Assembly (NCBI GenBank): GCA_001179505.1
Contig: CDMY01000696.1
Location: 1-29,199 of the forward strand
Source of the DNA: Vitrella brassicaformis
Taxonomy: Eukaryota; Sar; Vitrellaceae
Length of the DNA stretch: 29,199 bases
Direction: 5' to 3'
This document shows positions 19,505 through 29,199 of this stretch, piece by piece. How positions within the stretch are numbered: the stretch's first letter is position 1; each line of letters begins with the position of its first letter. The notes beneath the pieces are model-generated. The model had not been told where the DNA came from, did not search any database, and worked only from the letters and a program-made list of their open reading frames with translations. Position numbers and translations under genes: made by a program.

Positions 19505-22500
19505 TTATCCATCCATCCCACATATGAAGCTGCCATGAGTCTCCCGCAAATACTCAGCCAGCAGCTCAAAGGCGTATCGCAGTGGGGGCAGCAGGGGCAA
19601 CACCGGCGTATACGCAACCTCCTGGTGTGGCTCATCCGGCGAGAACTGACACACCCGCACCCCACACACAAAGGGAGTACATGTAGCTTTGGGCACGTGC
19701 CGAGTTTTTTGCCGCTGACCTGTATGTAGAAGCTGTGAAGGTACGCTCTCACTACCCGCCAAGAGAGCCCCTTGGCCACGTGCCGTCTCTCTGGCTGTGT
19801 GGAGGGCAGGGCCGCGCACGTGCGGATGGCGGCTGTCACATCCAACAACCACGCCCACGAAGATGCGGGCGCCCGGTAGACGGAGGGGCTGTGGTGGGGG
19901 CCCGCCACACACTCATGCAGAGCGGACGCCAGCTCGAACACGGCAGTGTGGAAGAGGCTGTCATGGAGACCATAGCGGAGACACGCGTACACAATCTGAC
20001 GGACACAAAAGCAAACAGGTCACTCATGGGCGGGGCGCAGAGAGAGATAAAGATGCGGTCGCTCACCTGGCAGAGCAGGATGCACCAGTCGAGCCCCTTG
20101 AGGCCGGCGCACCGGATGCGCTGCCCGTAGAAGGTGGGAATGATGGCCTTCCAGGCGTCGCTGGAGACAATGTCGTCACTCTCCACCTGGTAGGGGACCC
20201 GACTATGGGCCTCGTCGCTGTCCGCGAGCATCTGGTGGAGGGGAGGCGGCATAGACACGATCAACAGACGGGTCGGGTGAGCATGGTGCAATGGTCCTGA
20301 CCTGAGCGAAGACCGAGCTATGTCTCGCCATCACTGCAGAGTGGGCGTGCACGGCTTCCTTCCTCCCGCCAGTGTGCATCTTTTCGCGACGCCCCTCGTG
20401 CCGTATGGGTGCGATTATCGTCAGATCCTCAGCCACGGGCAGGGCAAACGGCACAGACGGGGCAGGGGGCATGCTGTCCATGTCCGGGGCGACCGGGGGC
20501 GACACACACATGTCTGATCAATCGGGATGACGGAATCAAACAACGGCCGAAACGTTGTGTGTCTCGCTTGGTCGCTTACCCCATGCCAGCCGTCCTAGTG
20601 GAGTGAAGCCGCTGTCGTCCTCAATCGCCAGGCATCGGAAGAATCGGTGCACATCGACCAGGCGGAACACGTCAAAGACGTAGAAGTTGCGGGTGCTCGA
20701 GGCCACATGGAGGATCGTCTGGCCCGCCGTGTTGCGGTGGAGCAGCAGGTCGGGGCTGCACTCGTGGGTGAGGTCGAACAGCTCTGACAGCAACCGCTTG
20801 GCGGCCTCGCGCATCACGAGGAGAGAGGACTCCTCATACTGACAGAAAGGGGGCGAAGGAGAAGGCAGGGACACATAAAAGGAATAATGGGGAATAGTCG
20901 TGCCGTCAGACAGGCTTACCACGACGGAGCGGAACCGTGCACTCATGAGGTGAAGGACGGTGTGCCCGTATCTGGGATGTCTGAATTGGACGACGGCCTC
21001 GTCACCCCTCGTCAGGAGGTCGAGTGCGATGTCGTCCTTCCCGGCCTCGATCGCCGCCCACAGATATGGCAATCCATCACCGTCCAGCCCACTCGGGTTG
21101 AACGACAGCTGAGCCAACGTGGCCTGGTCGCCCTGCACACAGCCGGAGAAAAGAGACAGAGACCTGCATGAGCCTCACCGAGACCTGTGCAGGTGCTGCC
21201 CTACCGATGTGATGGCATCCATGACGGCTCTCTCCATCTTATTGCTCCCTCCCCTCTCCCCCTGCCCATCCGCCCGCTCTTCACTCTCAAACGTCGCTGG
21301 CCGTGTCAGTTCCTCGCTCCGAGACCCGCGGGCCGACCGGGCGACGGACGAAGAAGGGACAGGGTGGGGGGAGGGGGACAGATCAGCTGGCGATGTGGCG
21401 TCCAAGGCGGCAAGTGATGCACGATTCCCCTGAAAGACAGACAGACAAAAAAAAGTGAAGACAAGCAAGTGGGTGTGTCGTGTCCAGCTGCGAAGTGACG
21501 TTCTCCATCATTTCTCGTGAATGAGTTCTTACGTGGTTTCTCTTCAATGCAGCTCGCTCTTGGACTGTGTCCTTCTGGCGACAGCCCCTCACAGGATCTG
21601 TCTCATGGCCAAGGGCACCACTACCGTAGCTATTTCGCTCTTGGTGCGACATGGGGGTGGGCGAGGCCGCAGTCGGAGGCCATATGGATGGATGAGACGT
21701 AGACTGGTGCTGCGATGGGTTGCTGAGGAAGTCTCGCTGTGCCCTGATGCGACCGGCTACCGACTGATCGTGGCCAAAGGGGGCTATCTGGACATACACC
21801 TGAGTGACGAGACACCCCGTTTCCATAAGTGAGACACGAAGAGATCTCTGTCTTCCTCTGACGTTGATGAGGTTGGTGTTGAGAAAGCCGTCGAGGAACT
21901 CGGAGTGCAGCTCCATTGCCTCGGGCAGGCACTCCGGCTCGCCAAAGGGGTCCTCAAAGGCATCCACACACCGATCGAAGAGCCGTGTGCTCTCTTCGCT
22001 GGCCCGATAGAACAGATCCATTGCAACAGTCCCTGCACGACAATAAGCATTACAGCAATCACATCGGCTGACTATGGAGAGCTTCACCTGGCTCCTTACC
22101 AGCCAGGGCCTTGCGCATGTCCAACTCCAAGTCCACGCCAATCCGGTCGCCAGCAGCACGCAGCTAGGACGCACGAAATACAATACACACGGCGACAATA
22201 GCGATCGTCTGAGGAGTCGTCCTTCAGTGCTCACCTGTTGGTTGACACTAGCCTGCAGCTGCTCTAGATACTGCCAAGAGGTGAGAAGGCTCACCAGGAC
22301 ACCAACAGGCGAGACCGGAGAATCCTGTCGGTTTGTCGGACAGAAATCAATGTCATTTCGTGCAAGTTGTGAGGTGTCTGCAGATCTGAGCCTTGCCCAC
22401 TCGTCTGCTCAGTAGCTGGTTTGCCTCGTCCACACTGTGGTTGTACGTGGCGATGGCGTCCAAGCAGTGCTGCAGCGTGGAAAGGTCCTCCGCAGGAAAT

Positions 22501-22962
22501 GACGCCTGCACCCCCAAAGGCAACAAGGCAACACATGATAGTCTCGCATCTTGACTGCCACTCTAAGGCCGCACCTTCTGGAGCATGTCGGTGCGAGTAA
22601 GGCTTGCCTGCTGGCGCAAGCACGCTGCACGACTCGCCCAGCTCCTCAGCTGTGCCTCGTTCCATAGAACCGAGCTGGAACGAAACCCCGCGAGGAACAC
22701 CATTGCAATCGGAGGCAGCCCAAGGCATGGCGACCGTCTTATCAGGCGTATGTACCTATCGGTGAGTTCGTGTTTGAGGTCGGCGATGGCTGCTTCAAGA
22801 GATCGCACCCTGATCATTAGAACACACAATGTAATGTACGCTTGAATTCGTCTTTTTTTCCTCGTTTTGCCGGGCCCACCTTGCCAAGTGCCCCAGAAAG
22901 GGTTGCGAAGCCGTATACCCCTCGTCTGTGGACACCGCATGCCTCTGTGTCAGCGAACACAT
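19505..22962 (-). CDS. Ankyrin-like repeat protein of unknown function
   Basis: Predicted 810-residue soluble protein in 14 minus-strand exons: 22962-22880, 22809-22756, 22674-22575, 22505-22401, 22270-22235, 22163-22100, 22032-21533, 21429-21205, 21132-20920, 20838-20580, 20513-20302, 20231-20067, 19995-19720 and 19645-19505. All junctions agree in phase. Residues 1-190 are helical and charged (VRSLEAAIADLKHEL; LDAIATYNHSVDEANQLL) and may form a coiled-coil or helical bundle. Residues about 200-390 are polar and low in complexity. The core near 390-550 holds ankyrin-like units: GLPYLWAAIEAGKDDIALDL, RYGHTVLHLMSARF, TAGQTILHVASSTRN and DDSGFTPLGRLAWG. The remaining 260 residues (FELASALHE; AYLHSFYIQ; YAFELLAEYL) match no family I know. 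Ankyrin units usually bind partner proteins. The start is uncertain: an upstream ATG at 23042 would need a 44-nt intron, so the in-frame ATG at 22962 is preferred. Confidence 0.65.
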
Positions 22963-23181
22963 CCCCCCTCACCGCTTGCCGATCTTACCTTCTCGCGACC
23001 GCATCGCTGAACGGCTACGATTGATAAGCTGCATGCCGACATGGTGTGTGCGATACGTATCAGCCAGCTGCCGTGGTGCTGGAGTTATCGAGCGCATCGG
23101 ACCGTGTGGCGGGCCCCAAATGAGTGCCGGCCCCCACCGATAGCTCGCCCAACATTATCCCCTCGGTGCCGTCCCGCATTA

Positions 23182-23843
23182 ATGGCTTTCAGAAGCCCGC
23201 TAACGGACTATCCATTCGCAGTAAGCAGGGCAGTCAAGCCCCATAAAGAGAAAGGGCGCAATAGGTTTGTCTCGTGTGTTGATGGTTGTGTCTGTGCTGA
23301 TGGTATGTGTCTGTGCTGATGCAGAGCTCAACGGTCATACTGCCCGGGGAGGACATCGATTGCAGCGAGTGTGAGCTGTTCGGCAAAAAGGACGACCCCA
23401 CAAGCTGGCTCATCGAGGAGCTGTGTCTTCCCCCGCCTCTCCCCCTCCCCCTCAATGCTCACACACAAAGAAGCAGCAGGGCCTCAACGCGGCAACGCAA
23501 GGGAAGCGGAGCCCAGCCGTCGCCAAGGGACCATCCTTGGCCCTCGTGGCACCGATATGTCACTCACGAGACCGGCAGCCCGCCTCTATGGATTCTGATC
23601 TGCTGCAGTATGCCGTACTGCTGCGGGGCGGTGAAGCATGTGAGTGCCAGTGGAGCGGGTAACAGCAAGGAGGAGACAGAGAAGAAATCCAGTGACGGAG
23701 AGAAGTGCCGGTTGCGGCAAAATGGCCCAGTCGGTCCGAGGGCTGGGGATAATTACATGTGCCCCCATCCACGGTCGCGGCCGAGACACAGGGAGAGGGG
23801 ATGGCGGGAGTGCGACAGTGGTTTGAGCAACGAAGATCCGTGA
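23182..23843 (+). CDS. Doubtful small two-exon gene
   Basis: A possible 185-residue protein from exons 23182-23220 and 23325-23843, joined in phase 0 across a GTAAGC donor and a TGATGCAG acceptor. The beginning is reasonable (ILPGEDIDCSECELFGKK, then SWLIEELCLP), with a small acidic Cys-containing segment. The rest is a basic, Ser/Arg/Pro-rich stretch with scattered Cys and no recognisable domain. It starts about 220 bp from the divergent ankyrin-like gene, so the two could share a promoter. Composition is weak evidence for coding, and the second exon may end earlier in an unseen splice. It could also be a non-coding transcript. Confidence 0.3.
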
Positions 23844-24346
23844 CAGATGGACAATTCGGGTGTCATGCCTGCCGGTGCCTCATGTGGGCAGTGACTGAGT
23901 AATAGAAGGGACAGTCATGTAGCCAACTTCAACGCAATCGGTCAAGCCTCTGTCGCTCTCTGCACTGCACCCGGACACAAGATCAACACGATGCATGCAT
24001 GTGTGTGTGTGTATGTATGTGTGCATGCCCTCCCAACCTCTCGAGGTATGGCGGCTGGTGCGTTGAATTAAGACAGAGTGAGTGAGAGCGGTGAGCACAC
24101 AAATTCCACCGTACGTATACACTTCACCCACAACACCGCGGCAGATGTGAGATGCACTGGACACATCCTCCTAGTCATTCGATGGCGCCAAGTCTCTCTG
24201 ACCCAACAGACAAACATACGGTAGTCTCCGACCACAAACGCCACCAAAGTCTCGGCAGACCGACAGAAAAAGCTGACTGACTATCAGTCAGACATCCCAT
24301 GAGTACGACAGCTCTTAGACGAAAAAGAGCGACACGAGACTAGCTA
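23844..24346. other. Convergent spacer
   Basis: This lies between the doubtful plus-strand gene and the MORN gene. It contains a GT/TATG run at 23999-24024, and the remainder shows no gene signature. Confidence 0.45.
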
Positions 24347-25533
24347 CTAGATTGCACCGGCAGGCATGAAGTGTGACATGCCGCAGTGCAGCATCCACTG
24401 CGGCAAGGTGGTGTCTTCCGTCAGCTTGACCTGCGGTACCTTGTGCCCCGACTGCCACTCGACGGGTGCGATGGGCCTCTCCACCGCCATACCCTCACTG
24501 TCCTTGCGGCCGCTCCATGTCCTGTTGATTGATGCCAACCAACCAACCAACCAGCCACACACAGTGACGATGGAATGGTGGCATGCACGAGATATACAGC
24601 TTGTGTGTCTGCCCACCCGCTAGGAAGAAGCGTGCCTTTGACGGCCTTGTCGTTCCGCCACTCGCCAGAGAACCACAGGACACGATCGCCATCCCAGTGT
24701 GTGAAGTACGCCTTGCCGCCACCGTGGCGGAGGCCGTCCTGCCACTCGCCACTGTAGACGAGCTGCCCATTGGAGTTGGACTCCTCGCCGTGGCCGTGCC
24801 GCTTGCCACGCGTCCACTCGCCGCTGTAGATGACGGCGTCGCCGTACTGGCTATCGAACTCCTGACCCTCGCCATGCCGCTGGCCATGTTGCCATCCGCC
24901 CTCATAAACCTTGACCATCGTTTCGCCATTGGAGGCGAACTCCGTCCCCTGCCCGTCGCGCTTGCCGTCCAGAAAGTCACCCTGACAGACACAGACAGAT
25001 AGACGCACATACATCCACACACAGGCAGACGCATTTGCTTGTGTCCTTCGCTCCCCTGACTGCCTTTCGTTGCACCCCGTGCACCGCTGACTGACCTCGT
25101 AGATCAGCTGGTCCTTCGTAGCCCACTCGTCAATCATCTTGATGTGGCTGAACTCCTGCCCTTTGCCGTGATAGTGGCCGTCCTTCCACTGCCCTTCGTA
25201 GAGCTTGGTCTCGCCGTCCGTCGCATACAGCACCCCCATCCCGTTGGGCAGCTCATTGACCAGTGTGCCGTGGTAGAGCCCACCCTCATGGACGATCTCC
25301 CGCGGAGTGGGGACATGCTGACTCGGAGCATGAGCAGCGCGTGCGCGGAGCTCTCTGAGCTCGTCCTCAGCCCGTTCACACCGGCGCTTCCAGTCGTCGC
25401 GCTGTCTTTCCAGGTCCGCGACTCGCTCATTGTAGGCGTCCCTCTGCCTGTCCGCTGAGCAGCGAAGCTCATTCAACATGTCCCGCAGAACATCGTCGGA
25501 GATGGTGTGGCAGGAAGGCGGATTCTCGGACAT
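24347..25533 (-). CDS. MORN-repeat protein with N-terminal coiled coil
   Basis: Predicted 325-residue protein in three minus-strand exons: 25533-25096, 24981-24617 and 24521-24347, with phases 0 and 2 that agree. Residues about 20-65 form a charged helix (LRDMLNELRCSADRQRDAY through RAEDELRELRARA) typical of a coiled coil. Seven MORN-type units follow: GTLVNELPNGMGVLY, YEGQWKDGHYHGKGQEF, YEGDFLDGKRDGQGTEF, YEGGWQHGQRHGEGQEF, YSGEWTRGKRHGHGEES, YSGEWQDGLRHGGGKAY and a divergent FSGEWRNDKAVKG. The last exon (about 58 residues) is not repeat-like and has several Cys and His residues. MORN proteins often organise membrane-cortex contacts, and in alveolates they mark the inner membrane complex and basal complex; that role is inferred from the family. 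The gene is divergent from the coiled-coil gene at 25772 and shares a short promoter interval with it. Intron 2 carries an AACC microsatellite near its acceptor. Confidence 0.85.
24536..24555 (+). repeat. CCAA/AACC microsatellite in a MORN-gene intron
   Basis: Several AACC units on the plus strand (GGTT on the coding strand) lie within intron 2 of the MORN gene, just before the CAACAG acceptor of exon 24521-24347. Confidence 0.85.
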
Positions 25534-25771
25534 CGAAAGTCCTGCGCGCAACAAAACAGCTGAAACACACACGCACCAGCTTGTGGCAGCGTACGCTACG
25601 CACCTTGATGATTCGTCGCGACTCAGAGAGGACAGCCGCTGAGCAAAGATCTGTGCTGCTGATGCGCGGATCGTCGCTTCGAGCTCGCACGGCCCCCACA
25701 AGGCCCCCCCCCCCTCCCCCCCCCGGGTATAAAAATAAATCTCTCACGCAATTGTTCCGCCTCTGGTCACG
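25534..25771. promoter_or_regulatory. Divergent promoter interval with C-tract and TATA-like box
   Basis: These 238 bp separate the start codons of the MORN gene (minus) and the coiled-coil gene (plus). A homopolymeric C tract at 25704-25724, broken by a single T at 25715, runs straight into GGG and TATAAAAATAAAT at 25728-25740. The TATA-like element lies 44 bp upstream of the plus-strand ATG, a fitting distance for a core promoter with a short leader. Confidence 0.55.
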
Positions 25772-27135
25772 ATGAGCCACTCGAGATCAGCAAGCGATGA
25801 CTCCCTGGACCCCGAGTGAGCGACCCGCCAAATGGAACACGAAGAAAAGGAAGGGCAGATGCATTTGTGTTGTCCTCCTTTCCTCGTGCTGCAGTCGAGC
25901 CCTCGACAACGACCACCAGCATATGCTGGCGGAGACGCTGGGGGATGAAGGCCTCTTTCGATTCCGGGGGGCATACGAGCGACTCTGGACGGAGTTCCAG
26001 AAGACGAGAGCCAACGAGCAGCACCTGCAGGAGGAGTAAGTCTAAGACAGAAAGCGACACGAGACAGGCAGGCAGGCAGGCAGGCAGGCAGAATTGCTGT
26101 CTTCCAATATTTTCGTGCAGGTGTGACAGTCTGAAGGCAGCTCAGGCCCGAGAAAGACGGAGAAGCTCTCAGTCAGAGAGCGCAGCCGCCATGAGTATGC
26201 AGCAGCAGCAGGACACGTGTGTGCCACCTACATGTATCTCGTGGCCTCCTTCTGCGTGAGCTTACAGGCAGTGAATACGACGAGGTGGTGAACAAGCTGG
26301 AGAGCGAGCTCAAGGAGAAGAGCACAGCCGTACGAGATGCCCATCGGAGCATCGCAGCGTTGCAGCAGCAAGTGGAGGCCGCGGAAGAGGATGCCGCACA
26401 CTACAAGACCCAGGTCGATATTATCAAGGAGGAGGGAGACAAGAAAGCGGCAGAGAGCAGGCGGCTGAGGAATGAGGTGACGGCTCTCCGCAAGAAAGAC
26501 CAGCAGCCCCCCCCCATACCGCCTCTCGGCATCGACAGCCTCCCTTCAGCAGCCGCCAGCTCGTACAGCCCCAGGAACATCGATCGTACTACGCCGCGTG
26601 CCAGTCAACTACTACAACAACTGAAAGTGAGACAAGAGGGAGACAGGAGCATTGTTTGTGTTTTTCATTTCTCTGTATGCCCCCATCAGGACGTCAATGA
26701 TGACCGGGATAAGTATCTGCGGCAGCTACAGGCTCTCAGAAGCAGGAATGAACAGTTGGAGGCGTCCGCTGCTGAGCTTCGTGCAATGGTGAAGGCGTCC
26801 AAGACACAACAAGTCAGCACACCTGAGCTGAGCTCTGAGCCGCACAACGGTGAGACACAAGCTTAGATCGGTCGACGAGACATTGATTGCGTGTCTTTTT
26901 GTCAGGCGAACGTTTGGATGAAACTTTGATGCGTGCCGAGAGTCTGGAATGCCAAGAGGCCTTAGAGGAACAGCGGGCAGCCAATAGACGCTCATGTCAG
27001 AGGTCGAGGTAAGCAAAGTAACACACATATGGGAAACAAGCGATGTGTCCACGTATGCTTGCGCGACGCGTTGCACGACTGTACAGGAGTGACGCGAGAA
27101 AGTTCGTCTGCTGGAGTCCATGGTTGAGGGTTTGA
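25772..27135 (+). CDS. Coiled-coil protein of unknown function
   Basis: Predicted 317-residue protein in seven exons: 25772-25815, 25895-26035, 26121-26218, 26268-26626, 26690-26849, 26906-27008 and 27087-27135. After a Ser/Asp-rich start (SHSRSASDDSLDP), exon 2 gives a helix with FRFRGAYERLWTEFQKTRAN. Exon 4 encodes a long heptad-like coiled coil (VNKLESELKEKSTAVRDA; ALQQQVEAAEEDAAHYKTQ), followed by a proline-rich linker. Exons 5 and 6 return to coiled coil (LRQLQALRSRNEQLEASAAEL; LMRAESLECQEALEEQRAA). No catalytic motif, signal peptide or membrane segment is visible; a structural or scaffold role is likely. It shares a promoter interval with the MORN gene. The 49-nt intron at 26219-26267 is short and its exact donor is uncertain. 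The 3' end is doubtful because another frame (27099-27170) looks more coiled-coil-like than the in-phase exon. Confidence 0.6.
26064..26091 (+). repeat. GGCA microsatellite in an intron
   Basis: Six or seven AGGC/GGCA units lie in intron 2 of the coiled-coil gene, about 30 bp upstream of the GTGCAG acceptor. Confidence 0.9.
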
Positions 27136-28645
27136 GGGCCAAACAAGGCGGCGAGCACGTTGCTGTGAGCAAAAGCGAATGGACCCATTGGTGCATCATC
27201 ATGTCCTGTCCTGTCCTGTCCTTCAGGGATGGGGCGATTTGTTTTGTTGCACCGGTCGGTCCAAGTGCTGTGGGCGCGAAACACGCTGTCGATCGTCATG
27301 CAGGTGAGACACTGTGCTGAAGTGAAGGGAAAAATCTGTATAATCCTGCCTGATTGCAGCCCCTGCTGCATGCGGTCGTCCCGGCGCCTTGATGAAGGCA
27401 GTGCGGCACAGGGCAGCAGTGACAGCGCCGGCACCAGGCCTTGGTACGCGGTGCTCAGTCAGGGATTCCAGTGTGTCACTCACTCACTCGCATGCACACC
27501 TTTGCTTGCTGAGTCAGGTACGCGGTGCTCTTTTCTCCAAGCGAGTGGTTCGGGGCGCAGGGGGGTTGAGTCGAGTCGAGTTAACGATGTGTTACAAGAT
27601 TTAGCCGCCTTTACTAGTGCGTGTGCCGAAGTCGATGCCAAATTTGACTAATTTTCAGGACTTGACTATTGTGCTGTCAACACCGCTATAACAGCCAAAG
27701 CCAATGCACTAAAGTTGCCTTAATTCCAAGCACTGACACACATCACGTTGCTTTTGGTGATGTCTCTCGCTCTTTACTTGCATGTGCTCAGCGATGCCGC
27801 GCTGCCATGCGAGTGAGTGAGTGAGGGGCACACTGGGATCCCTTACGTCTCATGCAGACGTCTCACCTGATGGAAGTTTCGCTTTGATGGCCGACAGGGC
27901 ATCAGAACGAAGATACGTCATCATTTATTTGCTGTCCATTGTACAGGAGCGAGAGACGTGTCACATAGGGCAAACCACATCAGGCGGTAAGCTGGCTACG
28001 TGGCCAAAACACTTCAGAATCTCTCCCTTGGCATGTGATTGGTCCCTTTGGCGCTGCAGCAACGGGCAAAAGGATGAGAGTGCCTACCGACGCTGACATA
28101 CGTCTGTCGATGCCAGGAGTGACATACTGGTCTGTGTGCTTTCGGTTCAAGCAAGCTAACGTGCATCGCTGATTAATACAGATAGGGGGGCAGGTGGGAT
28201 ATCTGTCTTTCTCCTTATGGCAACCACGAGGAAGAGAAGAGTCCATCTGGCCGGATGGAAGAGTGGCAGAGCGCGAGAAAGCCCCCCCGTCCCCCTTTCC
28301 CAGTGAGCCACACGTGTGGATGATCATTCATCTCGACGAATATGAATGAATGAATGAATGAATGTGGATGAGTCAATGGATAAATTGGCGATCGAATATG
28401 GCCAGCAGGGATGGGGCAGCGACGCTGGACCTCTGAAATTACAAAGAAGGAAGTCTTTTTCCACTTGAGCTCGCAGGAAATGGAGTCGATTTGAGTCCGG
28501 CCCTTCTGGAGTAGCCGAAGAGAAGTTTCACCCATCCTGAAGTCAATCTCTGTCCATATCGATTCGGAGCGTCCAACTCGTCACTCATCCCGGCCCGTCT
28601 GTTGCCGCTGTTATCCCTCTCTCGCCGTAGAGCCCCGTATCAGCC
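27136..28645. other. Spacer, no gene recognised
   Basis: This lies between the coiled-coil gene and the BTB gene, both on the plus strand. Open frames (27229-27651 and others) lack motifs. The sequence GGTACGCGGTGCTC occurs twice, near 27442 and 27518. A GAAT microsatellite lies at 28342-28364. Unrecognised 3' exons of the coiled-coil gene could extend into the first few hundred bases. Confidence 0.45.
28342..28364 (+). repeat. GAAT microsatellite
   Basis: Five uninterrupted TGAA/GAAT units lie about 280 bp upstream of the BTB gene start. Confidence 0.9.
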
Positions 28646-29199
28646 ATGGGGGCGTCGGCGTCCAGCAGCAAGGACACAGCAGACGGCATCCACAAGCCAA
28701 CAGAGAAGATGAGCGGCCGGCCGATGCTGCTCAATGCCGGCGGCTTCGTCATGGCGTTCCCTCGGGATGTGCTGCTGCGCGAGGGGCTGCGGGACACCTG
28801 CCTGGCGGTGCTGCTGAACCGCTTCGACAGCTGGATGATCACAGACGACAATCGCATTCACTTCATTGACGCAGACCCCTTCTACTTCATCTGGTGAGGG
28901 TGAGGGAGGGAAGCAACACGATGGCTGACAGGCAGCAGCACTCGCCGTGTGTGTGTTCAGGTTGGCTGAGAAGCCGCACTGCCTGAGCTGCAGCCGCATC
29001 GACGTGAGTGAGATCATCGAGGGCTGCCCCGCACTGGCCTTCTACCACAACCGCTTCTTCGCCAAGACGGCCGTCACCATCGAGCCGCAACACGGTGACC
29101 ACGACAGCGAGGCGTTCCGTGGCTTCATGGCCGTCATGGGGCCCTTCATCAGCTCATCGGTGGCGGGCGGGACGGGCGGCAGTGAGGTGCTGAGTGTGC
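28646..29199 (+). CDS. BTB/POZ T1-type (KCTD-like) protein, 5' part (continues past window)
   Basis: The first two exons of a gene: 28646-28893 and 28961 to the window end, joined in phase 2 within FYFIW-LAEKPH. Residues about 27-100 fit a potassium-channel tetramerisation (BTB_2/T1) domain: LLNAGGFVMAFPRDVLL matches the LNVGG-x-x-F...L motif, DNRIHFIDADPFYFIW matches the D-x-R-x-F-I-D-x-x-x-x-F segment, and the loop CLAVLLNRFDSW lies between them. Soluble KCTD proteins with this fold often act as oligomeric adaptors for Cullin-3 ubiquitin ligases. The N-terminus MGASASSSK fits the N-myristoylation pattern (Gly2, Ser6), so the protein may be tethered to a membrane. The ATG at 28646 was chosen because it opens the domain-bearing frame. 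Downstream residues (IIEGCPALAFYHNRFFAKT) are of unknown fold. Whether a channel domain follows cannot be seen. Confidence 0.7.

Noticed and set aside
22945..23042. Alternative first exon of the ankyrin-like gene starting at 23042
   Set aside because: It needs a 44-nt intron, shorter than any other in the window; an in-frame ATG at 22962 makes it unnecessary.
27229..27651. 140-codon plus-strand frame after the coiled-coil gene
   Set aside because: There is no conserved motif or helix pattern, and splice signals do not join it in phase to the gene upstream.
1..29199. tRNA, rRNA and transposase genes
   Set aside because: Reading both strands I saw no tRNA-like T-loop with matching stems, no rRNA-like sequence and no transposase or reverse-transcriptase motif. 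A covariance-model search would be needed to exclude small RNAs.

Overview
The window looks like nuclear DNA of a GC-rich, intron-rich protist. Genes are split by many short GT-AG introns, mostly about 50-130 nt. Spacers are full of CTGT/GACA, GGAT, GT and GAAT microsatellites. The gene set includes an apicomplexan-style MACPF perforin-like protein, MORN and coiled-coil proteins, and a bacterial-type lactate permease. Together these suggest an alveolate, most likely a chromerid alga such as Vitrella brassicaformis. That identification is inference from gene content and style; no marker gene is present.

Layout, left to right. 1-1325 (+) is the 3' end of an L-lactate permease (LctP family). 2177-2705 (-) is a small protein with tandem INKxSARL/HERLY repeats. 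3186-4734 (-) is an Erv41/Erv46 (ERGIC) family cargo receptor in seven exons. About 5249-7983 (+) is an unrecognised multi-exon gene whose reading frame is unresolved at 5641-5810. 7984-10977 is a repeat-rich spacer that holds a second copy of that gene's last codons. 10978-14136 (+) is a secreted MACPF/perforin-like protein in 16 exons. 14137-15122 is a convergent spacer with polypurine and polypyrimidine tracts. 15123-17117 (-) and 17222-19086 (+) are two paralogous MBOAT lysophospholipid acyltransferases, head to head about 104 bp apart. 19505-22962 (-) is a 14-exon protein with an ankyrin-like core. 23182-23843 (+) is a doubtful small gene. 24347-25533 (-) is a MORN-repeat protein that shares a 238-bp TATA-containing promoter interval with a coiled-coil gene at 25772-27135 (+). 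28646 to the window end (+) is the start of a BTB/T1 (KCTD-like) protein with a possible myristoylation signal.

These are eukaryotic single-gene units, not operons. A membrane theme recurs: acyl-lipid remodelling (two MBOATs), ER-Golgi cargo sorting (Erv) and a secreted pore-forming protein. MORN and coiled-coil proteins are common in alveolate cortical structures. No functional link between neighbours is shown by the sequence itself. Exon coordinates were derived by hand from splice consensus, phase agreement and family similarity. No RNA or database evidence was available.
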